A stretch of DNA of 64,000 nt, from contig OZ038471.1 in the NCBI GenBank assembly GCA_964036295.1, positions 12,356,184-12,420,183 of the forward strand, written 5' to 3'. Below the pieces are notes generated by a model. The model searched no databases, was not told the DNA's origin, and worked only from the letters and a program-made list of their open reading frames with translations. The position numbers and the translations under genes were made by a program. The stretch comes from Plumapathes pennacea. Its lineage: Eukaryota; Cnidaria; Anthozoa; Antipatharia; Myriopathidae. Shown here in pieces: positions 1-12,473 of this stretch (positions within the stretch are counted from its first letter, which is position 1; every line of letters begins with the position of its first letter).

Positions 1-1078
1 TAATGCACTTCATCATTCACACCGGTAACCATTATATTTATATCACCTAAAATGCCACCAACCCCTTTCAGGCCACTTAACACTTTATCCATGGTCTGCT
101 GGAAAATAGCTGGACTCGTAGCTATATTAAGGAAGTCGGTTGTACCGTTATAAACCAAGATATGCATGAATCAAACCCGACCTACTCCATTTAGCTTGGT
201 GAATAATTCTTCTGAAGTTGGCATTGGATACTCTGGCACGCACAAATATGGATTGATGGTGACTTTGTAATCTCCACAAATCCTCATACTGCCATCTGGT
301 TTCAATACTGGAACAATTGGAGAAGCACAGTCTGAGAACTCCACTTTCTCAAGAACTCCAATTCTTTCAAGTTGGTTAATCTCCTCAGAAACCTTTTTCT
401 TTCACAGCAAAAGGTATTGGCCTTGGATTGAAAAACTGGGTTATGGCATTTTGCTTGAGTTTCAGCTTAGCAGTCGTTCCCTTGATAGTACCCAAAGTAC
501 CATCAAAAAAAGAATATTTGGATGCTAGGTCCTCCAGCTTTCCCACTGTGGACACTTGACTAGTGTTAGCGCAGTCGAGTTTCAGGACTGATAACCAATT
601 TCTACCCATCAGTTCAAGACCATTTCCTTGGGCGATGAATACTGGTAAAGTAGTTTCCTGATCTTGGTAACGCACTTTGACGTTGCTTTCTCCAACAACA
701 GGATTATCGTGACCTGAATAACTCTTCAAATTTACGTGTGTATCCTCTAGAGACTTTCCTTTAAAGGATGTTTCCACACACCAAAACGCATAATAGTGAA
801 CAAACCAATTTCTACCCATCAGTTCAAGACCATCTCCTTGGGTGATGAATACTGGTAAAATAGTTTCCTGATCTTGGTAACGCACTTTGACGTTGCTTTC
901 TCCAACAACAGGAATATCGTGACCCAAATAACTCTTCAACTTTACGTGTGTATCCTCTAGAGGCTTTCCTTTAAAGAATGTTTCCACACACCAAAAGGCA
1001 TAATAGTGACAGCGGCTCCAGTAGCCAACTCCATGTCAAACGCTTTCCTTTCGACTGTTACGGAAACAATCTTTGCAC
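1..1078 (-). pseudogene. Ty3/gypsy-type pol fragment (protease to reverse transcriptase), decayed
   Basis: Reading the minus strand from about 1078 gives the retropepsin neighbourhood (FDMELATGAAV), where the usual DTG is ATG, so the catalytic Asp is lost. It is followed by a spacer with KLKLKQNAITQFFNPRPIPFA and the start of reverse transcriptase (SPIVPVLKPDGSMRICGDYK near 330-250). An in-frame stop follows near 175. The palm then resumes (SPAIFQQTMDKVL), but the position of the YxDD box reads GDIN. A 210-bp piece of the protease region is present twice in tandem (592-801 and 802-1010), giving two near-identical copies of the GRNW-ending segment inside one open frame. The element continues off the left edge; no LTR is visible. 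The class is clear from the motifs; the copy is clearly dead. Confidence 0.85.
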
Positions 1079-3314
1079 TATACCTCGTGTCCAAACAGAC
1101 AAAAAAAGAGAACTCGAAAGTGTCGTACTGTTATCTTGAAATTCACGTTAAATCTTGAGAACATGCTCTATACGATTCTATATATTTGTTTTTAACAGAC
1201 CTTCAACGCCGCAAGAGCGTCCTTCCTTCCAGAGGCGGAGAAAACAGAGCTTATCAAGAAACTTGAATTAATGTATCAAAAACAATAACATAGGGTATAG
1301 ATAACGTGCACTCTAATTCATGGTAGTCCGAAATGTAAAGGATATTTGCAGGGTTTAAGGCTCTAGGAATATTTGACTATCTAATTAGTTCAGGGTTTAA
1401 GAAATATTTCAGAATTCGAGAATGGGTAGTTTTTAGCTGTACTGTTTTACTTGTCAAACATTTTAGCTCAAAATGCAGAGTGGCATTACGAATATCAATT
1501 TCTACCTATAGCATGGTGCTTTGCACGCTTAGCAGTCGGTCTCCATCATTTAAGACTGCGAGCCCTCCTTTGAAAGGTTTTGCCCCTCAAAAATTGTTGA
1601 AGCAAGCGCACAGTAGCAAGCTGCCCATTTGTTGCGCACCCTATGCTTTCGCGCTCTTTTCTTCAGAGGGAATGCTCGCAGTCAAGAATTACAGCACCTG
1701 ATATTCAAGGGTCTTGAATTTGGTATCGCACTCGATAGAGCCGTTTTCGCATGACTGTCGAAAGTAATTGTGTGATTGCTTTGGTTTTGCGTTTGCTTTT
1801 GGATTGGTCTTAACAGGTTTAGCAACTATCTAGGCCAGTCAAGAACAAAAGCAATATTCTCGCGTAAGAAAGCAAGTGGCGAGGGCGTGCTTTAGCACTG
1901 TTGAGTGGCTGGTAATTCCGAATGCAATTACTTGGTTTCGGTTTTGCTCGTACTTCTAGACAAATTGGTTGAACGTGTTTTTGCTCGCCTCATTCGTTGG
2001 TTCTATGATTGCGTTGGTTTTGGTTTTCGACAGTCATTCGAAAAGTATGATTTATTCTGGTAAAGCCAAGATAAATTTGCAAACAAAACTCCACACCCAC
2101 AAGGCACTGTGGTTAGGGAATATATTTAATAGCCCAAATTGTGTTCAAACAGTTGGGTCAAAGTCTGTATCGGTGGAGCGGAGCGATCATAGATTTCATA
2201 GCTCGTTTCTTACTGTGCTAACCAATAAGAAAAAGCTGGAAAAGGAGCTAACGTAAATTAATAATATTTTGAAAAATGAACAGCCATGTAGACATTTAAA
2301 ATTTGTTAAAGGAACAGTGTCCCGATTCTGTACATGTGCGAATTCAAAGTTTCATGAACAATCATTTATGCAAATCTGAGTCGCGGAAACTAACAGTCAA
2401 ATTTCTCAACTGATGACAATCCACACGTAATTTGCATACGTCGCGCCAAAGGAGCCCTTCGCCTCGTCCACATGAAAACAATAACATATTTGATTTTTAC
2501 AAACTATTTATCTGCCAAACCATAATCATAGACGGTAATTGTTGCCACTACTTTTGCGACAGCAGGTAGGCAGCAATCTAATAAAAAATATCAGCGTTCT
2601 TCAGAAGTTTCGGCACAATGCCTAATGGACATCAAAACTCTGTTGGATAAATCATCCACAGGACCATTTTCCTTAAAAGTTCCTATGCTTTTTTTTGCAT
2701 AAATAAACCGCTCGAATCCCATGACGCTAGTTCCAGAGCAGTCTTGTATCTGTCTTGGTCTGTGAACGGTGAACGGTCTTTTCGAAAATAGTACCCTCAA
2801 TCCACAACTTTACCAACTATTTTGTCCGATACACTCGACCACAACTAAATCGTTCGAATTGGACAAGCAAAATAAATCTAGGCAAAGATGCGACGGATTC
2901 ACTACGTCTCACTTAACTTCGATTTCTCTTGCAAAATCCAAACGACGCGCATGCGTAGAATCAGTATACTGTTTCTTTAACTCCTGCCAGTGATATATAC
3001 ATCTTAATCTATGGGTTAGCACGTAATGCAGGCTCGTATTTTTTTCGAGCCCAGCATTGGGCAATCCTATGTGGTCGAGAACTAGTAAGAATGATATGAA
3101 TTGACTTTGGTCTTTATTGTCGAACTCAACCTCAAAATAACTATTTTATCAAGTTAAAGTGAGTTAAATACTTCATAATAGGATATTTATTGTGATGTAG
3201 GATATTTTGTATATTTTGTATGTTGGTGGATTTTCTGGTGGACAATGAAAGTGATATTTTACTGCACAGGCGTGGTCGAGTTTGAGTGTGCGAGTATCTG
3301 CCTTTCATAAATGA
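1079..3314. other. Non-coding stretch, no gene seen
   Basis: AT-rich sequence with only short open frames that lack recognisable domains, signal peptides or consistent codon use. I see no repeat unit I can define here. Confidence 0.5.
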
Positions 3315-4436
3315 ACTAGACTGGCGTTGCCAGTGAGCTCGCGGCGTTAGTTGCGTCGAGACCAGAATAATTATACTAAAATGGAAGTAGGAATAAGAGC
3401 GGAACTCCCAAGAGAGACTTCCAGTTTCTCACCAGAAAAATCACACAGTATAGAGAACTTGGCTTCTGACACCTTGCTCAAATGAAACCTGATTAAACTA
3501 TAAATTCTCATTACAACACTCATACACTCCCTTTTTAAAGGTTGAGCGACTCTACATTTTTAAGAATGCGTGACATATCTTTTTATGCACCCCAATCGAT
3601 TTTGACAGTTTGACTCAGACACTTATTTCTAATCAGAGGCCACAATTAATCCAGCCTTCGCTTCAGTACTTATCTGTTTTCTTTTATTAACTGAATGCGT
3701 TTCTTCTATCAGGCTTTCGAGTATTCATGCTCCGTAACAAATATAAAATTGAAAGCGAGGAATGCAACACGAAACATGTTTAATATAATTGCGGTTTTGT
3801 TCACAGTGTGTTCAGTCCATTTGTGACTGCAAACTCAATGCTCAGGACTATTTCGGTATTTTTTATTGCTGTTTACAATAACCATTGCGAAACAAAGGCT
3901 ACATGATCGAATGGAAGAAACATTTCAACAGGCAAAGTACGATAAGCAGAAGCATTTTATGAGGCAACAGATGTCATGTACAGTATAAAGCATAAATCGC
4001 CATTGTTTCAAGGCTAAAGCTCTTCGTAGCTTTGGTTTCCGTTTTCAGCCTGTTATCTTCCTAGAAGTATTTTGTGTCGCCACAGGAAGTTTCGTCGGGA
4101 CTAAGTAATTAGCGGCGACAGAGATATTTACAATTCCGCAGCGGTATCCATCAAACATTTGTTTACAGCTATTCTCAAAGCTTCCGTGGTGAACCTACGA
4201 ACGCAAGCCAAAATCGTTCCCTAAAATCCAGTTTATCCGTGCATGTTCCACAGAGCCAAACGGTGTTGAGTTTGGATGGGATGCAGTTAACTTTTAACAC
4301 AAGTAACGAGCAATTAACAGGCCACATCTCGAGTAGTTTAGCAAAGTCAATTACGTCATCGCACATCACGTGATAATATGAACCAATCACCGTGTGCTGA
4401 TTCTCGACCCAGAAAAAAAAAAAAAAAAAAAAAAAA
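3315..4436 (+). repeat. 1.1-kb interspersed repeat, copy 1 (unclassified)
   Basis: Begins with CTAGACTGGCGTTGCCAGTG and runs to a long A tract after the motif GATTCTCGACCCAG. The same order of blocks recurs at 32230-33955, 49283-52254 (reverse), 52255-52838 (reverse) and 52845-53505. No long open frame is conserved between the copies, so it looks non-autonomous. The A tract is internal in some copies (all long copies continue into TTTTTAAGCTC), so a simple poly(A) retroposon is not proven. Confidence 0.75.
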
Positions 4437-5283
4437 ACATTTTTAAGCTCGCCGCATCCGCGAGCAAAAAGCGAACTTACGCTCTTCTGTTGAAAGCTCA
4501 ACCCGCCGATACCATTAGATTGGTCAAATAACTTAATGACGCCAAGACGAGTCTGATAGTCTGACATCTACTTGGAGTGTGTACGTGTCTCTAATAGTCT
4601 CTAATAGTGTAGTATCTGTTTCACGGGTTTATTGAAATCACTCTAACGATAAATGTATGTACAATATGTACACTCGATTCAATCAATGCTCAAAGAGTGA
4701 CTACCTGTTGAATAACTCAAGTGAAATACAAGGCAGACAGTAAGTTACCTTTTTGGACAATGATTGATGTGCCATTTACTGAGGTAAGTATGTATACTTA
4801 ATACTGTGGAATATCCTTGGGGTCAAAATGGAGGTTCAGTCATCACATAAATATGTTGTCTTGACAACGGCAAAGAAACCACCGTCAGGAAACTATAAAA
4901 TATATTACTAGGAATTACTGGGACTGATAATAGGACGTCCTCCTTAAATCTCAAAAGTCTGCTGCCATAGTCCGTGATGGCACGTACAATGTACTTGTAT
5001 TTAAAACCACTCAAGATAATATGTTTCTTTATAAAATAAAGTTTATATAACGAGCGCTCTGATTGGTTCCCAACCGTGTTTACATGAGGTTATGTAACAC
5101 GGAAAGAATGTTATATTGCTCTGAGGTTGCGCAGTGGGACAAATTTTTGGACTGTTCAATTTTAATGAAGTTCCCGATTCTTCATTTGACCTGAGTTTAC
5201 GAGAAAAACAAGTTGTTGTTGCAGAAGGAATGATTGATGAAAGATAATTTAGCGCTGGGCAGAAACAGTTCGCTAACACTCAA

Positions 5284-5284
<1 letters not shown>
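4437..5284. other. Non-coding stretch
   Basis: No gene, RNA or clear repeat recognised. The first about 40 bases (TTTTTAAGCTCGCCG) still match the distal end of the 1.1-kb repeat family. Confidence 0.45.

Positions 5285-5312
<28 letters not shown>
5285..5312. repeat. Homopolymer T(28)
   Basis: Uninterrupted run of 28 T. No recognisable retroposon body is attached on either side. Confidence 0.95.
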
Positions 5313-5316
<4 letters not shown>

Positions 5317-6231
5317 ACAGCGGAAAGGATAACTCCACTGAATTGTTGAACTGAGCAACAGGCAACTTACAGTGAACATTGAAAACCGAACAATAATTTA
5401 CAAGCTTCTGTACAATCATTTGCTTGCGACCCACTAAATACAATTCACTAATGAATGCGCGAATAAATACAGTAAGTATCGGTTCATCAAAACTCAGTCC
5501 CATTCAGGAATACGTGTAAACAAAAAAACGTAAAGTAATTACAAAGTACATACGTGATTACGGCACTGAAAAACATTCCGTTCAACTCAGTCCGGCAAAC
5601 AGTTGACGCGATTTCTTAAAACATCTTGTGAAAGGTCATCTAGTGCTTGTACCACACCAAAATCAGTTCTGGGCGAGATCTCGGACAAGTGGAGCAGATA
5701 GTATATCATAGCGAAGTAGCTTCCCAAGCGTTGCGTTTACATTTAGTGTAGTTCACAGCGCTCACTTCAATCGGCGTGGTAGAAGCTTCACTAACTGCTC
5801 GGCCGGTTTAAGACAGCTCTGCTCTGGATACAACGGAAACGCCAACCTAGCCGAGTGGAGTTCAGTTTGAGACTCATTGAGGGAATGACCTTTTGATTCA
5901 TTTCTCCAGCATTCTTAAGTTTGTAGTTTGAAGATTTGAAAACTTTGCCTCGTACGCTCTGCACAACAATCTGTGATTGGTTTCAGTTTGTGTGTTGAGA
6001 ATCTCAACTTTGATAATCACGTAAAACGGTCTTTTTTGCGGTAGTTGCTGTCGTTTATTTTGTAAAAGAAATATAAAACGCGCGCCGTGTTTACATAGCC
6101 TGATGCAAACACGAGAGGGAATTTAGGAGAATGAGATAGTTTGTGTAAACCCGAGCCGCCGCGGCGAGGGTTTACCCAAACTTTCGAGTTCTCCCAAATT
6201 CACTTGAGTTTGCAACGAAACGCCATAATTG
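5313..6231. other. Non-coding stretch
   Basis: No domain-bearing frame. It leads into the tandem repeat that starts near 6232. Confidence 0.45.
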
Positions 6232-6563
6232 GCCCCAAACAACATTTAAATCGCGAAAAAGCCAACGTGTTGGGCCGGGAGAGGAAAGCGCCTGGGAATG
6301 AGGTTCGAGGCTCTACCGTTTTGCCCAGCATTCCCCGCGTTGCGGGTAGGTCGCCCCGTGAACAACATTCAAATCACAAAAAAGCCAACGTGTTGGGACG
6401 GTAGAGGAAAGAGCCTGGGAACGAGGTACTCTGTTTCGAGGTTCTACCCAGCATTCCCCGCGCTGCGGGTAGGTCGCCCCGTGAACACCACTCAAATCAC
6501 AAAAAAGCCTTAGTGTTGGGCAGGGAGAGGAAAGAGCCTGGGAACGAGGCACTCTGTTTCGAG
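6232..6563. repeat. Tandem repeat, about 123-bp period
   Basis: The block AGCCAACGTGTTGGG, then GAGAGGAAAG, GCCTGGGAA and GCATTCCCCGCG..GCGGGTAGGTCGCCCCGTGAAC recurs with starts near 6248, 6370 and 6493. A further unit at 6868-6982 was separated from it by a LINE insertion. Confidence 0.85.
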
Positions 6564-6564
6564 G

Positions 6565-6867
6565 CTAGTTAGTTAACTTTATTTATACACGGATGTCTCA
6601 TTACATGTCATGTACAGTGCTCTGTCTGAGAGCCGCGTTAATGAAATACAAGTTTAGTCAACAAATCTGTAAAAGATATACATAAGAACAGACTAAGACT
6701 ATAATTATAAAAGCAGCTAACCTAAGATCCATTCACCGTTCGAGATATACGATCGAACAGATTTTTTAAATAATGAAAGACTTTCACACAATCGCATATC
6801 TTCAGGAAGGGAATTCCATAATACTGCCCCATCGTATGCTATGCTACTATTAAGAAAATTAGGTTCA
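6565..6867 (-). mobile_element. 5'-truncated LINE, 3' end (CR1/L2-like)
   Basis: The minus-strand frame at 6923-6717 contains YDGAVLWNSLPEDMRLCESL followed by FKKSVRSYI. This is the characteristic C-terminal end of reverse transcriptase ORF2 in CR1/L2-type LINEs (WNSLP..R...S...FK..L..Y). About 150 bp of 3' UTR follows, ending in an A-rich, AATAAA-containing tail at 6570-6590. It is inserted within the 123-bp tandem repeat, which resumes on the other side. Only the last about 45 codons remain, so it is a dead-on-arrival copy. Confidence 0.8.
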
Positions 6868-7185
6868 ACCCAGCATTCCTTGCGTGCGGGTAGGTCGCCC
6901 CTTGAACAACATTCAAATCGCAAAAAAGCCTACGTGTTGGGCCGGGAGAGGGAAGAGCCTGGGAACGAGGTTGAACGTTTTACCCAACTGAACTGCAACA
7001 ACTGAAATAAACTGAAACTGAAACTGAAACCCAGCAATCCCTGCTGCGCGTAAACGTGATTCCGTTCGGATGTTTTTTTACCTAGCAAACCCCGCTGCGC
7101 GATGGCGTGATTCTGTTCCGAGGTTCTGCCCAGCAAATCCCGCTGCGCGGGAGGTCGTCCCGTGAACGACATTCAAAAACGATGT
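6868..7185. repeat. Continuation of tandem repeat and a shorter related repeat
   Basis: 6868-6982 is another unit of the 123-bp repeat. From 7026 to 7185 a shorter degenerate unit (CCCAGCAA.CCC.GCTGCGCG) occurs three times, related to the GCATTCCCCGCGCTGCGGG core. Between them is a small CTGAAA-rich run (7000-7028). Confidence 0.65.
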
Positions 7186-9854
7186 GTTCAGATTGTACCC
7201 AGGCAGGGCGTGGGAAAAATTCAAAACGAAAACCTCGTTCTGCTGCGAAAAATCGTTTAACCAACAGTTCTTTGACTATCTGCTTGGCCGTGTAATTGCA
7301 CTAGTTTCGGAAAACCCTTTTAACTGCACATGACCACATTTTGTCATCCAATTCTTCATTTATCAGATTCGACCCCTATAGTATTGGTGTCTTTCTTAGG
7401 TCTAATTTATTTTTATGAATATGTAAAAAGCCAGCTCCTTAATTAACTTCTGTTCAAGTCTTGAGCGTGAAGGGCATAGGTCGAGCGTTACGTCATCCAT
7501 TGCTTTCCAGTATTTTCCGAGAGTGAATCAAGATGGCGGCCGACAGAAAGAGGCGACTACGTAGCGGTCGAGTGTGTTCCGTTACACTTGGTACTGTACA
7601 TCTGTGATTACATATGCAGGTGAGGTTAAAGTGTATACTGTGGTTGATAATGTCAAGAGAGCGAGGAGATATTAAACGCTGTCGTTTGCTCGTGCTCAGG
7701 GCTGAAAATATCTGCATCATTCGGGATCTAATGATCTTGGCATTTCTTCAGCAAAGCGCCGCCTGTTCACAATTGGTTTGAAGGAAGGTTTGCCATATCT
7801 GTAAATTTAGTGCAAATCTAGTCCAAGGTTCTTTAATCGCATTTTTTTTTCTCATTTCAGCCATCTCACCATTAACACCATGTAACCTCCCCTTCTCCTG
7901 AGGCAATATGGGAACTAACTCAGCTCTCAACTGAAGATGCAAAGGGGGGCTGATGTGAGCACAAGGTAGGGCAGGAAAAAAATATCTTCAGAAACCACTT
8001 TTCAAGATAGCAACAACACAAGATATCACATCATTCCTCCAGGACTCAAGGGCAGATTGCTAGGTAGGAGACAAGCATTGAAAAAAGTTCCTCTTTGTAA
8101 CCCCCTCCATTGCCTTTTGTCCTAACTCACAATCTGTTCTTTGGTTCCGAGATGAGGTTCTCAGTGGAAATTAAAATTCCGCCCTACCCCTTGACATAAC
8201 CCTCTAGCAAATGATGCACAAAGAGAAACCTTTGCTTGGGAAATGTAATGTCTGTATCATTATCCTTCTCCTGGGAACATAAATTATATGAAATATCAAA
8301 AGTTAATGAATTGTTCTCTGTCTAGATCACACCATAAAAATTTGTATGTGTGGGTTTCCACGGATACAACTTTCAACACAAATACAGTCTACACTTGGTT
8401 CAGGTGTGGGGTATAAGGGTGTAAAGAGAACAACTTTTGAGTATCCCCACAGGCTTCACACAGTTTTTTGAAGTATCCCCATGCCCCCTGTCAGTCCCCA
8501 CTGCCCGGCACCTTGGGGTGAGGGGGGTGGGGGCTCCCCTGGAAAAAAATGGATTTATTCTTCCTACCGTGACACTACTTTCTCTTCCTCTCCCCCGCCC
8601 CACAAATTTTCGTGAATGGTCCCTGTAGGAATCTGTAAGGAAATAAGAGATGCGTGTAGCAGCACGAGGACAATTCTTCTCCTGCTCCTTGGGTGGAGAC
8701 AACAGCACGATTCAACCATATCCAGGGGGACTGATCATTATTCAAAAGTGGTTCTTTTCCCATACATTTGATTGTCTTAGATCTGACTAACTTACACTTG
8801 ACAAGTCTTATATCTCACTGGCTTATGGTGGACTGCCTTACACTTGATTATCGAGGTACAAGCAAATGTATTTTTGTTTTTGTTCTTATAGTCTTACATC
8901 TGGCTGCCTTGCATTTAATTATCATACATTCAAGATCCAGTTGCAAGTCAACTCCGACCACGTAAACATATACAGACAGCACCCATGCACATGCACAATG
9001 AAACAAACGTAAGTTCATAACTCAACATTGCAAGACTAAGCAGAACCCGCAACATCTATCCCTGACGCTTCATGAGTTCTTTATGCGTCCATGCACAATT
9101 GCCACTGATTAACGTTTTATTTCATGTCACCACAGAGTTGCTTACGGGATGACATTTCAAGCTGAAGGATGCGGCAATATAGAAACTCCAGCTTCATTGG
9201 TAAGCGTTGTATGATGTGGCAGATAGATTTCTTTTAGATCAGGCCAGGTTTAGCTGCAATGTATCGCGTTTGATATTTAGCGAAGTCAAACCGTCTCCAG
9301 CTATTCTTTTCCAATCCTTTTCCAAAGATTTTTTAGTTCACTTCACAGTGCTTACGGACCAGTATAGGCCTTCATAAATTACAGGTGCAAGCACTGATAT
9401 ATGTCATAAATCCAGAAATTATTGGTAATTGAGAAGTGTGGTAACTGCTTTCAACTAAACTTATAGCCTTAATGTATAATATACCCAAACGGCGAGGAAG
9501 TTCATCAGAAACGAATTATTTCTCCTGTCAAGACGTAATTATCTCTCCCTTGTTGATTATTAGGGATAAAACGGCAGCTGGTCTCTCGGTGTTTCACGCC
9601 TTCAGCTTGTTGGCGTGCTGTTTCGTATTATTTTCTCGCTTACACATGAAGTGCAGAATTGACTCTATAAACAAAACATAGCGTAAAAACGAAAAATAAA
9701 AGATATGGAAAGGAATATTTTCTTGCTGAAACTCAGAGAGATTTAAAACGCAATGTTTACCACCAGACCTGACGAACAAGAACAGTCAACGCCTACTGCA
9801 ACCAGACCACGGACAATACAGTGAAGTTCTACAAAAAATTGAAAGACTTTGCGG
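7186..9854. other. Non-coding stretch, one weak exon-like segment
   Basis: No gene recognised. At 9136-9200 a segment flanked by a pyrimidine-rich AG and by GTAAGC can be read as VAYGMTFQAEGCGNIETPAS. It lies upstream of the signal-peptide exon of the modular gene and has no partner exon that I can see. Confidence 0.4.
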
Positions 9855-11393
9855 ATAAATATTAAAAAAAAAGACAATCAGAATTTTCAGAAGACCAGCC
9901 TTTTTCCATATGGACTCATTTGAGCTGATAAATGTTTTTACTTTTCAGGATGTCAAAGCTGACATATGTACATGATTTGAATTTTCTTGAATTCTAAATT
10001 TGTAATTTTTGTAAAGCGCCCGTTTGAACATGTTCAAAATTTCCACTATAATCGATGAGAGTTTTTCCCGTTTGATTACCCTTTATACGAATTCTTTCTA
10101 AGTTGCGATCCCTTAAATATCATCAGCTATCATTCATTTTTCGATTGAGGATTTACATTAACGTTTATTAGCCCCGAGGTGCGTCAATAACAAGTTAATT
10201 ATCAGTTCACAGCTGTTCGTGTTATTACGATAAATACCCTAAATTACCCTAATAAAGAAAATTATGAGACAGAGAAGATGAATCCCCAAAAAGCGTCGAA
10301 GACTCTTACGCTAGTGTATTACTTTTGAGTATCTTTGGGTTTGCTGAGTTGCCACAAACTTAAAAAACAGCAACTTTTTAACTGTTGAGCAGTCTCCCTG
10401 GTTTGTCTTTATAGGTCACCACTCGATCGATTAGACTGGATAAAACGCTTGAAAAAAATCCGGAGTGAGTACAGAATATGCTTCGGTGGAAGAAAGGCTC
10501 AGAAATTCAATTTAATTATGCAAACTATGAATTAGCATATGGCGGCCACAAAAAGAAAAAAGAAAAGAAATGAAAGCATTCTATTCTTCCAGAGAAAGTT
10601 CGACAGCTAAAGCCACTCGAAATCTCTACTGCGAAATAAGACATTACATTCATTATATTTAGCTGTTAGGCCCTATTGTTTATATATTTACCCGCATGCA
10701 ATATATACTGTTCGGCACCTTACAACATTATAAAATTCTATCATGTCTGTGCGTACGTATTGATTAGCGCTAAACCATAGAATAAGATGGATTTTTTTCA
10801 AGCGTTTTATCCAGTCTAATCGATCGAGTGGTGACCTATAAAGACAAACCAGGGAAACTGCTCAACAGTTAAAAAGTCGCTGTTTTTTAAGTTTGTGGCA
10901 ACTCAGCAAACCCAAAGATACTCAAAAGTAATACACTAGCGTAAGAGTCTTCGACGCTTTTTGGGGATTCATCTTCTCTGTCTCATAATTTTCTTTATTA
11001 GGATAATTTAGGGTATTTATCGTAATAACACGAACAGCTGTGAACTGATAATTAACTTGTTATTGACGCACCTCGGGGCTAATAAACGTTAATGTAAATC
11101 CTCAATCGAAAAATGAATGATAGCTGATGATATTTAAGGGATCGCAACTTAGAAAGAATTCGTATAAAGGGTAATCAAACGGGAAAAACTCTCATCGATT
11201 ATAGTGGAAATTTTGAACATGTTCAAACGGGCGCTTTACAAAAATTACAAATTTAGAATTCAAGAAAATTCAAATCATGTACATATGTCAGCTTTGACAT
11301 CCTGAAAAGTAAAAACATTTATCAGCTCAAATGAGTCCATATGGAAAAAGGCTGGTCTTCTGAAAATCCTAATTGTCTTTTTTTAATATTTAT
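9855..11393. repeat. 1.54-kb near-perfect inverted repeat (palindrome)
   Basis: The left arm 9855-10461 and the right arm 10789-11393 (about 605 bp each) are reverse complements with only scattered single mismatches. Both outer ends are ATAAATATTAAAAAAA and both inner ends are CGCTTGAAAAAAATCC. The 327-bp spacer 10462-10788 holds no open frame. I find no clear target-site duplication and no transposase, so it may be a fold-back element or a recent inverted duplication. Transcription through it would give a long hairpin RNA. Confidence 0.95.
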
Positions 11394-11646
11394 TCTAAGT
11401 TTTCTGCCTCGGATAAGGTCTTCACAAATATCTCGTTGTCGAGTTGACAGTGTTATTCGAGATGTTAAAGTCTTCCTGGGGAAAGGCAGAGTCACTAGTT
11501 TGATTCCAGGATGTGATGATTTACGAAAGGTTTATTATTTCAGCACCCCTCCTCACCCCCGTCCACGATCCGATCTTTTCGAAATATTAAGTACGCAATA
11601 GAAGATGTTCCTTCTTATTATTAGCTATCAGTCCCAGTTATTTCTT

Positions 11647-11687
<41 letters not shown>

Positions 11688-12205
11688 ATACTTAGTAGTT
11701 CGAACGGGTGCTTTTAAAAAAGCTGGATATTTAAAGCGAAAACTTTAGTTTAAGCATATTTTTTACCTCTCAGCCAATTTAATTTAATTTTTTTTTGTTT
11801 ACATCTGTTTCTTAACACGATTGATGGCGGATCAATTGAACATGGCTGAGAGGGCTTCTTTAAACTACCTGTAATTGCTTAAGTGCCGGCAAATTGCAGA
11901 ACGTATAGCGCTACTCAAGAAACCATGAAAACGTGCTGCCTCGGATGAGGTCATGTAAATGTTTTGATTTTCCTATAGTGAAACTATTTTCTTTTAGTGA
12001 CTATAAACTCATATCTTCAAAGAGTCTTATGTAAAGTTTAACTGTCATGAAAAGTGATGTGTTTGGCACTGTTTGTCGGCTTGAATGATATTACCATGGC
12101 AACTAAGGTGTAGTATGTCTTTTATAGGTTGGAAAGTGCTTAACCAGGTGGGGTTTACTTTACGTTTCAAACAAGTTGGAAGGGTAAAACCTCTTGCTCG
12201 AAGGC
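11394..12205. other. Upstream region of the modular gene, with T(37) tract
   Basis: No coding sequence. A homopolymer of 37 T lies at 11649-11685. The segment just before 12206 would hold the 5' UTR and promoter of the modular gene; I cannot point to a convincing TATA box or initiator. Confidence 0.4.
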
Positions 12206-12473
12206 ATGAAGCTGCTTGATATTTCAGTTTTGTACATCCCGTTTCTTTTGATACCTGTCATCAAAGCCTCTAATAAATACACCAAGGATTTGGGATCTCA
12301 ACGCACCATCATTGGCATAACAGCAATTTGTTATGACCCAGAGGACGTTTGCAACGTTATTAAACCGTGCAAAAATGAAGCGAGATGTTCCCCTTTTCAT
12401 GATAACGACAATCAGCCCTACAAGTGCCACTGTTATCTCGGATATGGCGGAGTGAGCTGTGAAGAAAAACTCA
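12206..12473 (+). CDS. Exon 1: signal peptide and EGF-like domain
   Basis: ATG at 12206 opens MKLLDISVLYIPFLLIPVIK, a short basic start and a strongly hydrophobic core: a good cleavable signal peptide. After about 40 residues comes an EGF-like module with the cysteine order C-x5-C-x5-C-x12-C-x-C-x8-C (CNVIKPCKNEARC ... CHCYLGYGGVSC), ending in the usual CxCxxGYxGxxC. The exon ends at a GTAAGT donor after one base of a codon (phase 1). An in-frame TTG twelve bases upstream exists, but the ATG fits the signal peptide better. The EGF lacks the D/N calcium-binding signature. This is the 5' end of the modular gene. Confidence 0.8.

Noticed and set aside
1480..2256. Two plus-strand ORFs of 73 and 95 codons
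   Set aside because: No domain and no neighbouring exons. One has a hydrophobic start but begins at a non-ATG codon.
8400..8763. Overlapping ORFs on both strands
   Set aside because: Low-complexity, C-rich sequence without recognisable motifs.
9136..9200. Exon reading VAYGMTFQAEGCGNIETPAS
   Set aside because: The borders are plausible, but it lies upstream of the signal-peptide exon, no partner exon is visible and I cannot assign a domain.
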